Shown: positions 9,197 to 17,985 of the stretch, one piece after another | How the letters are laid out: each line of letters begins with the position of its first letter | Position numbering within the stretch: position 1 is the stretch's first letter | Source: Nitriliruptoraceae bacterium | Lineage (GTDB): Bacteria; Actinomycetota; Nitriliruptoria; Nitriliruptorales; Nitriliruptoraceae | Assembly (NCBI GenBank): GCA_003565155.1 | Contig: PXDB01000040.1 | Coordinates: forward strand, 1-64,000 | DNA: 64,000 bases | Reading direction: 5' to 3' | Translations under genes and position numbers: made by a program | The notes under the pieces: generated by a model | What the model was told of the DNA's origin: nothing | Databases searched by the model: none | The model's input: only the letters and a program-made list of their open reading frames with translations

Positions 9197-10449
9197 GCGG
9201 GTCCAGCCGCGCGCGCGTGCAGAGCCGGACACGGCAGGTCCTCCTCGTGGCCGCGGCCCTGGTCGCGTTGGTGGCCAGCGTGCTGGTGGTGGGTCCACCG
9301 ACCAGCGAGCTTCCTCTGGCCCCGGACGGGGTCGGCCCGCAGGGCCTCGGTGCGCTGGTCGACACCCTCGAGGGCCTCGACGTCGAGGTGCGCGTGCGCA
9401 TCGAGCCGCCGACCGACACCTCGGCGCGGGCGCTGCTCCCCGTCGATGCCCTGTCCGCCGAGGACCGGGACGCCTGGGAGGAGTGGGTGGGGGAGGGGGG
9501 CACCCTGGTCCTGCTCGATCCACAGTCGCCGCTGTCGACGCTGCTGCCCGTGGGGGATGACCGGTTCCTCGGTCGCGAGGCCCGTCCACCCGAGTGTGAC
9601 CTTCTACCAGAGGTTGACACCGTCCTCCAGGGCGCGTGGCAGGGACTCGAGGTCCCCGATGCTGCGGACAGCTGCTTCCCGATCAGCGGAGGAGCGGGGG
9701 CCTGGCTGGTGGCTGAACCGAAGGGTGAGGGCACGCTCGTGACCCTCGGCAGCGCGGAGGTCTTCACCAACGCCCTGCTCGGCGAGGCGGACAACGCCGT
9801 GCTCGCGGCCGCCCTGCTCGGCCCCGAGCCCGGTGGGCAGGCGGTGGTCGTGCCGCGGGACGCCACGGCCGCGGACGCGGCGGACGGGTTGCTGGCCCTG
9901 ATCGACAGCCGGTTGTGGACCGCGCTGGCCCTGGCCGTGGCGGCGCTGCTCCTCGCGGTGCTGTGGCAGGGCCGCCGGGACGGCCCCGTGGTGCACGAGC
10001 GCCTCCCACCCGTGCTGCCCAGTGCCGAGCTGGCACGCTCCGTCGCCGGCCTGCTGCAGCGTTCGGGCGACCGTGATGACGGAGCGGAGCGGCTGCGTCG
10101 TGGGACCCGCCGCGAGGTCGCCCGGGTGCTGGGGCTGCCGCCGGACACCTCGACGGAGGTGCTGGCCCGTGTCGTGACCGAGCGCACCGCCGTCGCCACC
10201 TCGGACGCCGAGGCGGCACTGGGCACGGCACCGGTCGCCGACGACCCGGCGCTGGTGGCGGTCGCCGACGCCACCCGCCGCCTCCGTCGAGACCTCCGCC
10301 ACCCGCCCCCGGCCGAGGACCCGCCCCCGGCCGAGGACCCGCCCCCGGCCGAGGGCCCGGCACCGGCCGAGGACCCGGCACCGCCCGAGGACCCAGCACC
10401 GCACGGTGGTCCGACACCCACCTCCGACGATCCGACGAGGTACCGATGA
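9193..10449 (+). CDS. DUF4350-like membrane protein with Pro/Glu repeat tail
   Basis: The 418-aa protein has an N-terminal helix (VLLVAAALVALVASVLVV, about 16-36), then a soluble Rossmann-like domain typical of DUF4350 (GPQGLGALVDTLEGL, then EGGTLVLLDPQSPL). A second membrane segment near 236-255 follows (LWTALALAVAALLLAVLW), then a cytosolic tail. The C-terminus has 18-bp DNA repeats (about 10306-10390) coding for AEDPPP-type units. Family function is unknown; neighbours suggest a membrane complex driven by MoxR. The GTG start overlaps the previous stop. Repeat number in the tail may vary between strains. Confidence 0.75.
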   Translation: MSGSSRARVQSRTRQVLLVAAALVALVASVLVVGPPTSELPLAPDGVGPQGLGALVDTLEGLDVEVRVRIEPPTDTSARALLPVDALSAEDRDAWEEWVGEGGTLVLLDPQSPLSTLLPVGDDRFLGREARPPECDLLPEVDTVLQGAWQGLEVPDAADSCFPISGGAGAWLVAEPKGEGTLVTLGSAEVFTNALLGEADNAVLAAALLGPEPGGQAVVVPRDATAADAADGLLALIDSRLWTALALAVAALLLAVLWQGRRDGPVVHERLPPVLPSAELARSVAGLLQRSGDRDDGAERLRRGTRREVARVLGLPPDTSTEVLARVVTERTAVATSDAEAALGTAPVADDPALVAVADATRRLRRDLRHPPPAEDPPPAEDPPPAEGPAPAEDPAPPEDPAPHGGPTPTSDDPTRYR

Positions 10450-11459
10450 GCCCGACCGACCCGCCCACCCCACCCGGCATCGCCCCTGCAGGCACCCGTT
10501 CTGGCGACCCCGAGCAGGCCCGAGCGGCGCTCGATGAGGTGCGTGACGCCATCGGCACGGTCATCGTGGGCCAGGAGGGCGTGATCACCGGCCTGGTGAC
10601 CGCCCTGCTGGTGCGCGGTCACGTGCTGCTGGAGGGTGTACCGGGTGTCGCCAAGACCCTGCTGGTCACCACCCTGGCGCGCAGCCTCCACCTCGACGCC
10701 ACCCGGGTGCAGTTCACCCCGGACCTGATGCCCGCCGACGTGACCGGGCAGACGATCCTCGACCGCGGAGGGGACGGCTTCCGGTTCCGCGAGGGTCCGG
10801 TGTTCACCAACCTGCTGCTGGCGGACGAGATCAACCGCACCCCGCCCCGCACCCAGGCGGCGCTACTGGAGGCGATGCAGGAACGCCAGGTCTCCGTCGA
10901 CGGCCAGGCGCGACCGTTGCCGGAGCCCTTCCTGGTGGTCGCCACCCAGAACCCGGTGGAGCACGAGGGCACCTACCCGCTGCCGGAGGCCCAGCTCGAC
11001 CGCTTCCTGTTCAAGCTGCAGGTGCCCTACCCCTCCCGGGAGCAGGAGCTGGAGATCGTGGCCCGCCACACCGCGGGCAGCGACGCCGGTGGTCCCTCCG
11101 ACACCGAGGTGGCACCCGTGGCCGGCCCGGACGAGCTGGCCGCGGCGCGGGCCGCCGTGCGCGCGGTGACCGTCAGCGAGGAGGTGCGCGGCTACCTGGT
11201 GGACCTCGTCCGGGCGACCCGGGAGGCCCCGGCGGTGGAGCTCGGGGTCAGCCCGCGTGGCGCCACGATGCTCCTGCACGCCGCGAAGGCGTGGGCGTGG
11301 CTGGCCGGTCGCGCCTACGTCACCCCCGACGAGGTGAAGGCCGTGAGCAAGCCCACCCTGCGTCACCGGCTGGTGCTGCGTCCGGAGCTGGAGCTCGAGG
11401 GCGCCGATGCCGACGGGGTGCTCGACGGCCTGCTCGCGAGCGTTGCGGTCCCCCGGTGA
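10446..11459 (+). CDS. MoxR-family AAA+ ATPase
   Basis: MoxR ATPases act as chaperones that remodel or activate partner complexes, often working with VWA or DUF58 proteins. The 337-aa protein has Walker A GVPGVAKT (about 64-71), Walker B LLLADEINR (about 124-132), and the MoxR hallmarks AALLEAMQE and ATQNPVEHEGTYPLPEAQLDRF. The C-terminal lid ends in SPRGATMLLHAAKAWAWLAG. The ATG overlaps the DUF4350 stop (ATGA) and its stop overlaps the DUF58 start. The immediate DUF58 partner points to the common MoxR-DUF58 module; the substrate is unknown. Confidence 0.93.
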   Translation: MSPTDPPTPPGIAPAGTRSGDPEQARAALDEVRDAIGTVIVGQEGVITGLVTALLVRGHVLLEGVPGVAKTLLVTTLARSLHLDATRVQFTPDLMPADVTGQTILDRGGDGFRFREGPVFTNLLLADEINRTPPRTQAALLEAMQERQVSVDGQARPLPEPFLVVATQNPVEHEGTYPLPEAQLDRFLFKLQVPYPSREQELEIVARHTAGSDAGGPSDTEVAPVAGPDELAAARAAVRAVTVSEEVRGYLVDLVRATREAPAVELGVSPRGATMLLHAAKAWAWLAGRAYVTPDEVKAVSKPTLRHRLVLRPELELEGADADGVLDGLLASVAVPR

Positions 11460-13069
11460 GTGCCGCCGGGGGCCCGGAGTCGTTCACCCCTGACGGTGGT
11501 GGGATCGGCGCCCGTGCGGACGGCACCACAGCCGTCGGCGGGGAGCATCCCGGCACGGGTGGGCGCACGCCGGAGGTCGGCGCTGCGGTGGCCGGCGTCG
11601 ATCGGGCCGGCGATCAGGACGTCGATCGGGCCGGCGACAGGGCCGGCGACAGGGCCGGCGATCGGGCCGGCGACAGGGCCGGCGACAGGGCCGAGGTGGC
11701 GGGGGAGCCGGTCCATCCGGAGCCGGCCGCGCCGCCGCCGAGGTGGTCGCGTACCTGGTGGGCCGGCACCGTCCCGGTGCCCAGCGGCCGGTTGGCGGGG
11801 TTGCTGGCGGTCGCGGCGCTGGCGGCCCTGGTCCTGCCGCCGCTGGCCGCGGTGGCACTGGCGTCGGTACTGCTGGTGGCCGGTGCGGTGGACGCGTGGC
11901 TGGCGCCGGCGCCCTGGCGCGTGGGGGTCGCGCGGGAGCTGCCCCCCGTCCTGCCGCTCGGGCGGACCGGCGAGCTGGCCTGGCAGCTCCACAACCCGCA
12001 GGGTCGGCCCCTGACCGCCGGTGTCACCGACGAGCTCGCGCCCTCGCTGGGCGCCGGTGCCCGTCGGGTGCGTGCGCGGCTTCCCGCCCACGCCCGCACC
12101 CGTGCCACCTCGACGTTGTCACCGACACGGCGGGGCACCTTCACCCCGGAGGGGGTGACGGTGCGTGTCGCGGGTCCCGCCGGGTTGGCCACGCGACAGG
12201 CCCGCCGTGCGTTACCTGGCCGCATCGAGGTCCACCCGAGCTTCCGCTCCCGGGACGCCGCGGAGCTCAGGATCCGCCGCGCCCGCATCCTCGAGGAGGG
12301 GTTGCGCTCGGTGCGTGGCAGAGGCGGCGGGACGGAGTTCGAGATGCTGCGCGAGTACGTGGAGGGTGACGAGTTCCGCCACCTCGACTGGGCCGCCACC
12401 GCCCGTCGGGGCACCCCGATCGTGCGCACGTTCCGGGCCGAGCGGAACCAGACCGTGCTGGTACTGCTCGATACCGGCCGCACCACCGCGGGACTGGTCG
12501 ATGACGTGCCGCGACTCGACCACGCGATGGATGCGACGCTCGCCCTGGCGACGGTCGCGACCCACCTCGGCGACCGGACGGGGCTGCTCGGGTTCGGGGC
12601 GGGGGTGCACACCCTGGTGCCACCTCGACGGGACAGCGGGCAGCCGCGACGTCTCGCCGGGGCGATGCACACCCTGGAACCGGAGCTCTCGGAGGCGGGC
12701 TACCGGGCCGCCTTCGCCAGCACCCTGGCGCGGTTCCGGCGGCGGGCGCTGCTGGTGATCCTGACGGAGCTGGCGCCCGGGGCGGTGGACGAGACCCTGC
12801 TGCCGGCGCTGCCGCTGCTCACGCGCGAGCACGCCGTGGTCGTGGCGGCCGTCCGGGATCCGGCGCTCACCGACCTACGCGACCGCGTCCCCGAGAGCGT
12901 CGAGGACGCCTACGCGGCCGCGGCCGCCAGCGAGGTACTGGCTGGCCGGGCCCGGGTCGCGACCCGTCTGCGCGCCGCTGGGGTCCGGGTGGTGGACGCG
13001 GCACCGGGGGAGCTCGCGGCCCGGTTGTGCGACACCTACCTCGATGTCAAGGTGCGCGGCGGCTGGTGA
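11456..13069 (+). CDS. DUF58 domain protein with DRAG-repeat N-terminus
   Basis: The 537-aa protein has a low-complexity N-terminus in which 12-bp DNA repeats (about 11600-11692) encode repeated Asp-Arg-Ala-Gly units. A hydrophobic stretch follows (about 108-145), then the DUF58 region with the hallmark GDEFRHLDWAATARRGTPIVR (about 304-324). The C-terminal part has a von Willebrand A-like fold pattern (VLVLLDTG). DUF58 proteins are usual partners of MoxR ATPases. The GTG overlaps the moxR stop. The DRAG repeat is absent from typical family members and is probably strain-variable; a role for it is unknown. Confidence 0.85.
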   Translation: MSAAGGPESFTPDGGGIGARADGTTAVGGEHPGTGGRTPEVGAAVAGVDRAGDQDVDRAGDRAGDRAGDRAGDRAGDRAEVAGEPVHPEPAAPPPRWSRTWWAGTVPVPSGRLAGLLAVAALAALVLPPLAAVALASVLLVAGAVDAWLAPAPWRVGVARELPPVLPLGRTGELAWQLHNPQGRPLTAGVTDELAPSLGAGARRVRARLPAHARTRATSTLSPTRRGTFTPEGVTVRVAGPAGLATRQARRALPGRIEVHPSFRSRDAAELRIRRARILEEGLRSVRGRGGGTEFEMLREYVEGDEFRHLDWAATARRGTPIVRTFRAERNQTVLVLLDTGRTTAGLVDDVPRLDHAMDATLALATVATHLGDRTGLLGFGAGVHTLVPPRRDSGQPRRLAGAMHTLEPELSEAGYRAAFASTLARFRRRALLVILTELAPGAVDETLLPALPLLTREHAVVVAAVRDPALTDLRDRVPESVEDAYAAAAASEVLAGRARVATRLRAAGVRVVDAAPGELAARLCDTYLDVKVRGGW

Positions 13070-13123
13070 GCGGCGCGCGCGGTCGCTGTGCCGGCGTCCG
13101 GTGCCACGCCCCCGGCGTGCGGT

Positions 13124-14119
13124 TCAGGCAGGGCGCTCGCCCAGCGCGCCGGTGAGGCCGTCAGCGGCGGCGCGGCGTCCCGCCACGACGATCCAGCCGG
13201 TGAAGGCCGCCCACACCACCGCACCGGTGCCCACCCGCGCCCAGGTCGGCCAGGGTGCCGCCGTGACGTAGCCCTCCAGCAGGCCGGCGACGAAGAACAC
13301 CACCACGAGCCCCAGCACGATCACCACCGCCCGGCGGCCCTCCTCGGCCAGGGCCTCCAGCCGGGTGCGGTCCCCAGGCGCCAGCGCCGCCCAACCGAGC
13401 CGGAGCCCCGCCCCACCAGCGATGAACACCGCGGTGAGCTCCAGCATCCCGTGGGGCAGGATCAGGGTCCAGAAGGTGACGGCGTCGCCGGCCGCGTGGA
13501 ACAGTCCGGCGGCGAGCCCGACGTTGACGCCGTTGAGCACCAGGACGTAGATGGTGGGCAGCCCCCACGCCACCCCCATGCCGAAGGCCATCGCGCCGAC
13601 CGCGGCGTTGTTGGTGAACACCCGGGCGGCGAAGGCGGTGCCGGGCTCCGAGGAGTAGTAGGCCTCGAAGTCCTCCTCGAGATAGGCCTGGCGGACCTCC
13701 TCCGGGGCAGAGGCGGCGACAGCCTCGGGCGAGGAGGCCAGCCAGACCCCCATCGCCGCGAAGCTGGCCACGAACACCAGGGTGGACACCGCGATCGGCA
13801 ACCGTGCGTGCCACACCGCCGCGGGGAAGGTGCGGGTGAAGCCATGGACGACCGTGCGCCAGGTCCGTGGGCGCGTGCCGTGCACCACGGCTGCGGACCG
13901 GGCAACCCGTCGTGACAGGGCGTCCGTCAGCTCCTCGTCGCCGAGGTGGGTGCGCGCGAAGGACAGCTGGGAGCTGACCGTGAGGTGGAGCTCGACCAGT
14001 TCGTCGAGATCGGCGGGGGAGAGGTGGCGGGGGTTGCTCCTGGCCTGTCCCGCGAGGTCGTCCAGACGCTCCCAGCGCGCCCGGTTGGCGGCGATGAAGG
14101 CGTCGAGGTTGGTGGTGAT
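13124..14119 (-). CDS. SpoIIM-like stage II sporulation M family membrane protein, apparent ATC start
   Basis: The 331-aa protein has a cytosolic N-terminal helical part (LDAFIAANRARWERLDDL) and several membrane helices in the SpoIIM pattern, including FTNNAAVGAMAFGMGVAWGLPT and LPHGMLELTAVFIAGGAGL. In non-sporulating actinobacteria such genes lie beside RDD and MoxR genes with unknown function. No ATG, GTG or TTG occurs in frame near the conserved start. A strong GGAGG (minus strand) lies 6 nt before the codon ATC at 14119-14117, and the family N-terminus follows directly, so ATC seems to be the start. It is divergent from the RDD gene and convergent with the DUF58 gene. Confidence 0.8.
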   Translation of the reverse strand: MTTNLDAFIAANRARWERLDDLAGQARSNPRHLSPADLDELVELHLTVSSQLSFARTHLGDEELTDALSRRVARSAAVVHGTRPRTWRTVVHGFTRTFPAAVWHARLPIAVSTLVFVASFAAMGVWLASSPEAVAASAPEEVRQAYLEEDFEAYYSSEPGTAFAARVFTNNAAVGAMAFGMGVAWGLPTIYVLVLNGVNVGLAAGLFHAAGDAVTFWTLILPHGMLELTAVFIAGGAGLRLGWAALAPGDRTRLEALAEEGRRAVVIVLGLVVVFFVAGLLEGYVTAAPWPTWARVGTGAVVWAAFTGWIVVAGRRAAADGLTGALGERPA

Positions 14120-14203
14120 GGCTGGCCTCCGAGGTGCGCTGGACGGCGGGGGGACACAGCGTACGCTGCCCCACCCGGAGGTTCCGAGGTCGAGGCGGTC
14201 CCT

Positions 14204-15181
14204 GTGAGCACCAGCGCACCGGCACGTGGCCACGAGCACGGCTACGTCACGCCCGACGCCGTCGCTCTCGACCTCGAGGTCGCCACGGTCGGCTCCCGGG
14301 GCATCGCGTACCTGCTCGATCTCGCGCTGTTCGGGCTCGTCGCGCTGGTGCTGAGCCTCATCCAACTCGCGCTGCTCGGCGGAGAGTGGTTCCAGAGCGG
14401 GCTCGGGGTGTCGATCTCCCTCGTGCTCGCCTTCGCGTGGCAGTTCGGCTACCCGATCGGTTTCGAGACGCTGTGGAACGGCCGCACCCTCGGCAAGGCC
14501 GCTGTCGGGCTGCGGGTGGTCACCGTCGAGGGGGCCCCCGTCGGGGTGCGCCACGCCACCATCCGGGCGGTCACCGCGCCCGTCGAACTGCTGCTCACCA
14601 CGGGGCTGCTCGCGAGCCTGTCCTCCTTCCTCAGCCGTCGGGCCCAGCGGCTCGGCGACATGGCCGCCGGCAGCCTGGTGGTGCGGGACCGGCGCGTCGC
14701 CGCGGAGCCAGCTGCGGAGACCTTCCAGCCTCCGGCTGGGGCGGAGGCCTACGTCGCCCAAGTGGACGTCAGCCGCATCGACACCGCGACCTACGGGCTG
14801 ATCCGGGCGACCCTGCGACGACGCCCGACGATGCGCAGCGCAGCGCACGACCAGCTCGCCGCCGAAGTGGCCACCGCCGTCGCGCCGCTGGTGGCGCCGC
14901 AGCCGCCGGCCGGGACGCACCAGACCGCGTTCCTCCAGGCGATCGCCGCCGCGGTGCAGCAGCGCAGCGCCGCCTGGCGAACCGGGGGTCCGGGCGCGCC
15001 CACCGCTGCGGCCACGCCGCCGTCGCCTCCGGCCGCGCCGCCGAAGGCTCCGGCCGCGCCGCCGTCGGATCCGGCCGCGCCGCCGTCGGCTCCGGCCGCG
15101 CCGCTGTCGTCGGGCACTCCTCCGCGCCCTCCCTCGGCGGAGGAGGCAGGGTCGCGAACCGGGTTCCAGGCCCCCGGTTGA
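14204..15181 (+). CDS. RDD family membrane protein with Pro/Ala repeat tail
   Basis: The 325-aa protein has an N-terminal RDD-type membrane domain: LEVATVGSRGIAYLLDLALFG, a second helix around residue 65-85, GRTLGKAAVGLRVV, and a closing QRLGDMAAGSLVVRD. RDD proteins are poorly understood; some are proposed transporters. The last 60 residues are 7-residue Pro/Ala units from 21-bp DNA repeats (about 15021-15105). The GTG at 14204 starts at the family N-terminus; only a weak GAGG lies upstream. Divergent pairing with SpoIIM is a common actinobacterial arrangement. Confidence 0.82.
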   Translation: MSTSAPARGHEHGYVTPDAVALDLEVATVGSRGIAYLLDLALFGLVALVLSLIQLALLGGEWFQSGLGVSISLVLAFAWQFGYPIGFETLWNGRTLGKAAVGLRVVTVEGAPVGVRHATIRAVTAPVELLLTTGLLASLSSFLSRRAQRLGDMAAGSLVVRDRRVAAEPAAETFQPPAGAEAYVAQVDVSRIDTATYGLIRATLRRRPTMRSAAHDQLAAEVATAVAPLVAPQPPAGTHQTAFLQAIAAAVQQRSAAWRTGGPGAPTAAATPPSPPAAPPKAPAAPPSDPAAPPSAPAAPLSSGTPPRPPSAEEAGSRTGFQAPG

Positions 15182-15315
15182 CCCCCGTTCGACCTCGCGC
15201 GCCGCTCGGCTCGTCGAACCGCCGGTGGTCGTGCGCGTGGTGATGACCCGGCGGATGGTGCCGCCGATCCGTGCTCGCGCCTCGGGGCTGACGAAGGCCG
15301 GATGACCCCGGACGC

Positions 15316-15321
15316 TAGGCT
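15316..15321 (+). promoter_or_regulatory. -10-like TAGGCT upstream of scpA
   Basis: TAGGCT in the context gcTAGGCTCc matches the hexamers before recN, cmk-der, garA and pepA. It gives a leader of about 33 nt to the scpA ATG. No convincing -35 is visible. Confidence 0.45.
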
Positions 15322-15360
15322 CCAGCGGTCCGCAGCCGCACCGGATGGGATGTCTGCCCG

Positions 15361-16272
15361 ATGCCGTACCAGGTCAAGCTCGAGGTCTTCGAGGGGCCTT
15401 TCGACCTGCTGCTGCACCTGATCTCGCGGCGGCAGGTCGACGTCACGGAGATCGATCTCGCGGAGATCACCGCGGACTTCGTGTCGCACCTCGGCGAGGG
15501 ACTCGAGGAGCTCGACCTCGACAGCGCAACCCGGTTCCTCGTGGTCGCTGCGACCCTCGTGGAGCTGAAGGCTGCGCGGCTGTTGCCGGCGGAGGAACGG
15601 GAGGAGCTCGAGGACCTCCTCGGTGACGCCCGTGACCGCCTCTACGCCCGTCTGCTCGAGTACCGCGCCTTCCGTGATGTCTCCCGCATCCTCGACCACC
15701 GTCTGCGCCATCACGAGACGATGATCGGCCGTGAGGTGCCGCTCGATGGCTGGTTGCAGCGCCTGGTGCCCCCGACACCCCTGCCCGTCGATGCGGAGGG
15801 TCTCGCGGTCCTGGCCGCCGCCGCACTCACGCCTGCACCTGAACCTGAGGTTGATATCAGCCACATCCGTCGCAGCTACCTCACGATCCGTGAAGCCGCC
15901 ATCGAGGTCCTCGGGCGGCTCGTCGACCCGGGTGCCCGGGCCGTCTTCGCGGAACTGTCGGCGGACCGCGAACGGGGAGACCGGGTGGTGCTGTTCCTGG
16001 CACTGTTGGAGCTGTTCAAGCTCGGGCACGTCGACCTGGACCAACCCGACCATCGGGGCCCGCTCCGGATCGCGCGGCGCTCCGGCGGGACCGACCTGCA
16101 GTCGATCGTGGACCAGGTCGAGGCGGCGGATCCTGGGAACGGGACGACGGTCGAGGAGGGCGGGGGCCAGGATGTCACCGCCGCGGTCGACGAGGACGCT
16201 GCGACAGCGGTCGTCGGTGTCGCCGCAGATCCCGTCCCGTCGTCCACGCACCGGCAGGGGACGTCGTCGTGA
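15361..16272 (+). CDS. scpA: Segregation and condensation protein A
   Basis: ScpA is the kleisin subunit that joins SMC and ScpB to compact and segregate the chromosome. The 303-aa sequence begins with the highly typical YQVKLEVFEGPFDLLLHLI, and continues DVTEIDLAEITADFV and an acidic linker. The C-terminal winged-helix region (about 185-240) contacts the SMC head. The ATG at 15361 coincides with the family start. The last 40 residues are Ala/Asp/Thr-rich and probably disordered. The stop overlaps scpB (GTGA), indicating a coupled pair. Confidence 0.95.
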   Translation: MPYQVKLEVFEGPFDLLLHLISRRQVDVTEIDLAEITADFVSHLGEGLEELDLDSATRFLVVAATLVELKAARLLPAEEREELEDLLGDARDRLYARLLEYRAFRDVSRILDHRLRHHETMIGREVPLDGWLQRLVPPTPLPVDAEGLAVLAAAALTPAPEPEVDISHIRRSYLTIREAAIEVLGRLVDPGARAVFAELSADRERGDRVVLFLALLELFKLGHVDLDQPDHRGPLRIARRSGGTDLQSIVDQVEAADPGNGTTVEEGGGQDVTAAVDEDAATAVVGVAADPVPSSTHRQGTSS

Positions 16273-17231
16273 GCGAGCCCGCCGACCAGCCCCCGCAGCG
16301 CTCGGGCGTCGAGGTCCAACTCGACCTCGAGGGGGAGGGCCACGACGAGCCAGTGCCACCGGGTGCCCGTCGGCCTGGCCTCGAGGCCGTGCTGTTCCTC
16401 ACCGATGAGCCGCTGGAGACGGGGGTCCTCGCGGACCTCGTCGATGCCACGCCTGCGGAGGTCGAGGCGGAACTGACCGCGCTCAGCGCCGCGTACGAGG
16501 CCGCCGGCAGCGGTCTCGAGGTGCGCCGTGCGGCCGGAGGATGGCGGCTGTACACCGCTGCGGTGGCTGGTCCGGTGGTGCGCCGGTTCGCGCTGCTCGG
16601 GCGGACCGGCCGGCTCACCCAGGCGGCGCTAGAGACCCTCGCGGTGATCGTCTACAAGCAGCCGATCACCCGGCAGGCGATCTCCGACATCCGCGGGGTG
16701 AACGCGGACGCGGCCGTCCGCAGCCTCGTCGCCCGTGGGTTCGTGACCGAGGTCGACCGCACCACCGGTCCGGGGCAGGCTGTGCTGTACGGCACCACCT
16801 CGACGCTGTTGGAGCGGCTCGGCCTGGACGCACTGGACGAGCTGCCGCCCCTGACCGCCTTCCTGCCCGAGGCACCCGCCCCGGACGAGCCCGCTCTCGA
16901 CCGGCTCAAGGACGTGCGACGCCGCCTTGCCGCCGGGGAGGACCTCCCGAGCCTCGGTGGCCGCTCCGCCGCGCAGACCAACACCGGCAGCGCCGATGAC
17001 GCGGCGGAGGAGACGGAGGACGCCATGCCGGCGCCGAGCGGACCGCGACGCGGCGCGGACGGGGATGCGGAGATCGATCAGCTCACCGACCGGCTCGAGG
17101 ACGTCGCGCGCAGCGCGATGGGGCGGCTGCGGGCGGCGGTGTCCGCCGCTGCCGAGGAGCAGCACGCCGCCGCGGAAGACGACGGGGCAGGTCCCGGGCT
17201 CGACCACGACCAGGAGCACACAGATGGCTGA
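16269..17231 (+). CDS. scpB: Segregation and condensation protein B
   Basis: ScpB dimers bind ScpA and help the SMC complex. The 320-aa protein has tandem winged-helix domains (about 35-190), recognisable from LEAVLFLTDEPL, the long motif LETLAVIVYKQPITRQAI and DIRGVNADAAVRSLVARGFV. It is longer than most ScpB proteins (about 180-250 aa) because of an acidic, low-complexity C-terminal tail from about residue 215 onward. The GTG overlaps the scpA stop. Its 3' end overlaps rluB by 8 bp. Confidence 0.94.
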   Translation: MSEPADQPPQRSGVEVQLDLEGEGHDEPVPPGARRPGLEAVLFLTDEPLETGVLADLVDATPAEVEAELTALSAAYEAAGSGLEVRRAAGGWRLYTAAVAGPVVRRFALLGRTGRLTQAALETLAVIVYKQPITRQAISDIRGVNADAAVRSLVARGFVTEVDRTTGPGQAVLYGTTSTLLERLGLDALDELPPLTAFLPEAPAPDEPALDRLKDVRRRLAAGEDLPSLGGRSAAQTNTGSADDAAEETEDAMPAPSGPRRGADGDAEIDQLTDRLEDVARSAMGRLRAAVSAAAEEQHAAAEDDGAGPGLDHDQEHTDG

Positions 17232-17985
17232 GCAGCGGTTGCAGAAGGTGCTTGCCGCCGCCGGCATCGCCTCCCGCCGGGCCAGCGAGGAGCTGATCGT
17301 CCAGGGCCGTGTGGAGGTCAACGGCGAGATCGCGGAGCTCGGCCGGAAGGTCGATCCGGAGGTCGACGTGGTCACCGTGGACGGGGAGCGGATCAACATC
17401 GACCCCGAGCGCGTCTACGTCATGCTGAACAAGCCCCAGGGGGTGGTGACCACCCTCGACGACCCGGAGGGCCGTCCCACGGTGATGGACCTCATCAACC
17501 TGCCGCAGCGGCTGTTCCCCGTGGGCCGGCTGGACCAGGACACCGAGGGGCTGCTGTTGCTCACCAACGACGGTGAGCTGACCAACGCGCTGACGCACCC
17601 CTCCTATGGTGTGGAGCGCACCTACGTGGCGCTGGTTCCGGGGCCGGTGCGTGGTCGCACCCTCGGCCAGCTCCGTGAGGGGGTCGAACTCGACGACGGC
17701 CGCGCGACGCCCGTACGTGCCCGGGTGCTGGAGACCCAGCGGAGCAAGGCGCTGCTCGAGGTGGTGATGACCGAGGGGCGCAAGCGTGAGGTGCGTCGGA
17801 TGCTCGGCGCCCTCGGGCTCCATGTGGAACGCCTCGCACGCGTGAACTACGGCGGGGTCGAACTCGGTGACCTCCGCCAGGGGAAGTGGCGCTTCCTGCG
17901 ACAGCCGGAGGTCGCCCAGCTGCACGCCGCCGTCGGGGGCGGCCGCGAGCCGCGGCCACGCCGCCCCGGAGGAGGACGATCGTGA
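17224..17985 (+). CDS. rluB: rRNA large-subunit pseudouridine synthase B family
   Basis: It isomerises a uridine in 23S rRNA (position 2605 in E. coli for RluB). The 253-aa protein has an N-terminal S4 RNA-binding domain (RLQKVLAAAGIASRRASEELI), then the RluB/RsuA catalytic domain with GRLDQDTEGLLLLTNDG. Asp104 is the expected catalytic aspartate. KRREV-type motif EGRKREVRRML follows. The ATG at 17224 lies inside the end of scpB, and the stop overlaps aroH. scpA-scpB-rluB is a conserved actinobacterial order. Confidence 0.94.
   Translation: MAEQRLQKVLAAAGIASRRASEELIVQGRVEVNGEIAELGRKVDPEVDVVTVDGERINIDPERVYVMLNKPQGVVTTLDDPEGRPTVMDLINLPQRLFPVGRLDQDTEGLLLLTNDGELTNALTHPSYGVERTYVALVPGPVRGRTLGQLREGVELDDGRATPVRARVLETQRSKALLEVVMTEGRKREVRRMLGALGLHVERLARVNYGGVELGDLRQGKWRFLRQPEVAQLHAAVGGGREPRPRRPGGGRS

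Noticed and set aside
13070-13123. Terminator between DUF58 and SpoIIM
   Set aside because: Only weak, ambiguous complementarity; not enough to call.
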